From contig JAVJON010000061.1 in the NCBI GenBank assembly GCA_040216765.1, forward strand, positions 62,001 to 126,000: DNA of 64,000 bases. Direction: 5' to 3'. The notes beneath the pieces were generated by a model. The model was not told where the DNA came from. It ran no database searches and saw nothing but the letters and a program-made list of their open reading frames with translations. Position numbers and translations under genes: made by a program. Below are positions 61,957 to 64,000 of this stretch, in pieces (position 1 is the stretch's first letter; every line of letters begins with the position of its first letter). This stretch comes from Marinibaculum sp040216765 (GTDB lineage Bacteria > Pseudomonadota > Alphaproteobacteria > Ferrovibrionales > Ferrovibrionaceae).

Positions 61957-62339
61957 CGGTGCAGCGCGCAGAGCTTGTTGCCGTCGGGGTCGCGCACATA
62001 GGACAGGTGCATGGTGCCCATGGCGCCGCTGCGCGGGCCCGGCGGGTCCTCGATCGAGGTGCCGCCGTTTGCGATGGCGGTGTCGTGGAACGCCTTCACC
62101 TGCTCCGGCGAGGTGCAGGCGAAGCCGATGGTGCCGCCATTGGCATGGCAGGCCGGCGCGCCGTCGATCGGCTCGCTGATGCCGAAGGTGCTGCCCTCGT
62201 GCCGATAGAACAGGCGGGTCTGGCCGGTGGCGTTCTCGTTGCGCATCGGCTCGCCCGCGCCCAGCGTGCCGAGCACGGCGTCGTAGAAGCGCTTGGCGCG
62301 CTCGATGTCGTTCGTCCCGATCATGATATGGCTGAACAT
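61947..62339 (-). CDS. VOC-family protein (glyoxalase/bleomycin-resistance fold)
   Basis: A 130-residue VOC protein. FSHIMIGTNDIERAKRFYDAVLG opens the first beta-alpha-beta-beta-beta module, and YVRDPDGNKLCALHR closes the second, holding the conserved metal-site Asp-Pro-Asp-Gly-Asn. The His and Glu-type ligands are typical of lyase or dioxygenase relatives. The ATG at 62339 follows GAGGG. The function is unassigned. It is convergent with the amidase. Confidence 0.87.
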   Translation of the reverse strand: MFSHIMIGTNDIERAKRFYDAVLGTLGAGEPMRNENATGQTRLFYRHEGSTFGISEPIDGAPACHANGGTIGFACTSPEQVKAFHDTAIANGGTSIEDPPGPRSGAMGTMHLSYVRDPDGNKLCALHRPK

Positions 62340-62528
62340 TCTTGTTTTCCCTCGCAATGCCAGAACTGCGGCGAAGCCCGTGCCGGGCCGAACCCCGGCA
62401 GCGTGCCGCAGCGGCGGCATGATGCACGGTTTCCGCCTCCGCGGCCCGCGCAAATGGACGCGATTCGGCGCCATCCGCCACCATCGCCGGCCCGGACGCC
62501 ATGCCGGCCCGGGATGCCGCGCGGCGCG

Positions 62529-62558
62529 TTGACATCGCCCCGCCGCCCCCCCTACATT
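62529..62558 (+). promoter_or_regulatory. sigma-70 promoter of tRNA-Ser
   Basis: A perfect TTGACA (62529-62534), 18-bp spacer and TACATT (62553-62558). The mature tRNA begins at 62601, so a short leader of about 35 bases is expected. A consensus -35 is rare in this GC-rich sequence. Confidence 0.7.
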
Positions 62559-62600
62559 CCGCCCCGGCCGCGCCCGGCATGCCGGGCCGATCGCCACCGC

Positions 62601-62691
62601 GGACGGGTGGGTGAGTGGCTTAAACCAGTGGTTTGCTAAACCGCCGTACCTCAAAAGGGTACCGAGGGTTCGAATCCCTCCCCGTCCGCCA
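62601..62691 (+). tRNA. tRNA-Ser (anticodon GCU)
   Basis: Acceptor stem GGACGGG (62601-62607) pairs with CCCGTCC (62681-62687), followed by discriminator G and an encoded CCA (62689-62691). The anticodon loop reads TTTGCTAAA, giving GCT, which reads AGC and AGU. A long type II variable arm (GTACC...GGTAC) and the T-loop GGTTCGAATCC fit tRNA-Ser. The promoter and terminator flank it closely. Confidence 0.95.
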
Positions 62692-62717
62692 TTCTCCTTG
62701 CGAAAACGTTCTCCCGG

Positions 62718-62738
62718 TCCGGCCACAGCCGGATTTTT
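62718..62738 (+). terminator. intrinsic terminator of tRNA-Ser
   Basis: TCCGGC (62718-62723), loop CACA, GCCGGA (62728-62733), then five T (62734-62738). It begins 27 bp after the tRNA 3' end. Confidence 0.85.
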
Positions 62739-62965
62739 CCTTTGTTTTCGGGGTTATGCGGGAGTGGCTGTGAACCGGCCTCAGCGCAAGATGGCTCGGA
62801 AGTGTGCTCTCAGGGGGGGTATTCTCCCGACCTGTTGACCGCGCGCAGTCCGGTTCAGGCAATCAAAGTCCTGATATCGAAGGTTTTTGAGTTGCGGCTC
62901 AGGCGTAGCCGTTGAGAAAAGCCGTATCCATGTCGCACGGAACTGCCGTCGAGCTACGCCAATGC

Positions 62966-64000
62966 TCAGGCCACGTAATCGAACGCATCCGCGCTTTCAT
63001 ACAGAGCCTTGATGGATGTCGCAGTGGAAGCCGACGCGCGCGTCGCGGCTTCCTTCAGGTCCAGAACACGGAACTTGTCGCCGATCTTCGCAACGGCCTC
63101 AATCCGGCGATACTGATCACCGAAGCGTTCGGCGTACTGCGCCAGCCCCCTGAGCTTCGGCATCGCATCGCCGAACTGGATGCCGTGCGGATCCACGATG
63201 TCGGCGGCGACGGTCCCATCGTCCTGCTGAACGAAGAAAACGAAGTCAGGCCGAACGATCTTTGGCTCGTCTCCATCCTCGTAGATGATGCCAAGCGAGT
63301 CCTGACTGGCACGCGACGGGTTCCGGTACCAGGCGACGGCTCCCGTTCGCGCGAGTTCGGATTTAACGACTTCACCTTCCCAAGAATTGAAATCCTCGGG
63401 AAACATCCCGTGCTCATCGCACAGCATATGCCTCTCGAACGATGGCAGCGGGGTCTCCGAGCCGTTTGCCTCTCGGATCGTGGTTGGATGCATCCATGAC
63501 GTCGGTCGCGCCAACTCCACGTCCATAGGGTTCGCGCTCATCTCCCGGATCTGCCGATACACGTCCTGACGCTCGTCGGAGAGGTTCTTGATGTCGACCC
63601 GGAAGCGAGTGAGCCATTGGTTCGCCAACTTCTCGGCCTCTGCCTCAAGGGTTTCTCGGATGCCGGGAACCAATCCCAGAGCGCCAATCGTGACGTGGGC
63701 CTCGATGAGAGCGGCTTCCATGTCGCCTTCGTCGCGTTGGTTTTGCGCCAGGTAGTCGCTATACGAAGTCGCGAGATCCGGGCTGATCGCGCGGCCGGTC
63801 CTGCGATACGCGTCCTCGATCACCGCGTAGTCCGCCTCCTCGAGGAAGTCGTCGAACGACATGCCCCCGCCCTTCAGGTCGGCCTTAAGGCTCTTGCCTT
63901 CGACTGTCAGAACCGATTTGCGGGCCGTCTGGATTTCCGCCTTGTAGCGCGCCTGGGCACCATCGAGCACCTTGTGCATTTCTGTGTGGGCAGCCTTGCC
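62966..64000 (-). CDS. C-terminal part of a large protein resembling DEAD/DEAH helicase or type III restriction Res proteins, truncated by window end
   Basis: The frame is open through 64000, so the N-terminus is outside. About 345 C-terminal residues are visible. The core is IVRPDFVFFVQQDDG, then VAADIVDPHGIQFGDAMPKLRGLAQYA and a closing ALYESADAFDYVA, which recall the tail of helicase/Res-type proteins. The Asp-rich segment is PD-(D/E)xK-like, but no clear Lys is seen, and no Walker motif falls inside the window. Codon use is visibly less GC-rich than elsewhere. It lies just beyond tRNA-Ser, consistent with an island. The family call is uncertain. Confidence 0.5.
   Translation of the reverse strand, partial: GKAAHTEMHKVLDGAQARYKAEIQTARKSVLTVEGKSLKADLKGGGMSFDDFLEEADYAVIEDAYRRTGRAISPDLATSYSDYLAQNQRDEGDMEAALIEAHVTIGALGLVPGIRETLEAEAEKLANQWLTRFRVDIKNLSDERQDVYRQIREMSANPMDVELARPTSWMHPTTIREANGSETPLPSFERHMLCDEHGMFPEDFNSWEGEVVKSELARTGAVAWYRNPSRASQDSLGIIYEDGDEPKIVRPDFVFFVQQDDGTVAADIVDPHGIQFGDAMPKLRGLAQYAERFGDQYRRIEAVAKIGDKFRVLDLKEAATRASASTATSIKALYESADAFDYVA

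Noticed and set aside
62700..64000. Integration att site (repeat of the tRNA-Ser 3' end)
   Set aside because: I searched the last 1.3 kb by eye for a second copy of the T-loop and acceptor sequence and found none. The partner site may lie outside.

Overview
The window is a high-GC (roughly 70% by eye, not counted), densely coded stretch of an alphaproteobacterial chromosome. The strongest taxonomic sign is the housekeeping backbone from about 38.5 to 52.8 kb: lytic transglycosylase, dapA, smpB, UDG, NYN protein, rpoZ, rsh, pyrE, pdxJ, acpS, lepB, rnc, era. That order is typical of Alphaproteobacteria. A 2-oxoglutarate:ferredoxin oxidoreductase, GatCAB and a pstSCAB-phoU-phoB locus fit a Rhodospirillales-like organism. 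I cannot name a genus.

Layout. 0-3 kb: two close DMT-family transporters flank an alpha/beta hydrolase, then trmO. 3-6 kb (minus strand): a serine hydrolase, a HicBA toxin-antitoxin module beside a degenerate copy of the rnd 3' end, and rnd. 6.3-8.1 kb: aspS, preceded by a 34-bp tandem hairpin repeat. 8.3-14.3 kb: a tightly coupled five-gene operon of a KamA-type radical SAM aminomutase, two ATP-grasp ligases, a GNAT-HDAC-GNAT fusion and a SET-domain protein. This is the best candidate for an undescribed system. 14.5-18.6 kb: an esterase, an 865-residue repeat protein (probable beta-solenoid) and an NTF2-like protein. 18.6-21.6 kb (minus): korA-korB. 22.1-29.3 kb: pncA, then pstSCAB-phoU-phoB behind a three-half-site Pho box. 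29.3-29.8 kb: four tandem palindromic repeats, with a single relative near 59.0 kb. 29.9-34.0 kb: fumC, a penicillin acylase and a Cys-rich GDCCVxC protein. 34.0-38.5 kb (minus): catabolic-type genes.

38.5-58.9 kb is the conserved core. It carries cell-wall turnover, lysine synthesis, trans-translation, RNA polymerase omega, (p)ppGpp metabolism, pyrimidine, B6 and ACP maturation, secretion, RNA processing and ribosome maturation, then ruvX and gatCAB. Two tandem PAS-like genes follow era where recO is often found. 59.2-62.3 kb holds a GST, a YbaK-family protein, an amidase and a VOC protein. The window ends with tRNA-Ser(GCU), a clear intrinsic terminator, and a lower-GC, truncated gene that looks like the C-terminus of a helicase/type III restriction-type protein. 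This is probably the edge of an accessory island.

How the genes connect: the KamA operon has the parts to make a beta-amino acid, ligate it by ATP-dependent amide bonds, and acetylate, deacetylate and methylate a product. GatCAB together with an AspRS carrying the non-discriminating-type His points to tRNA-dependent Asn formation. The pst-pho locus is a standard phosphate-starvation unit, except that no phoR lies in the window.
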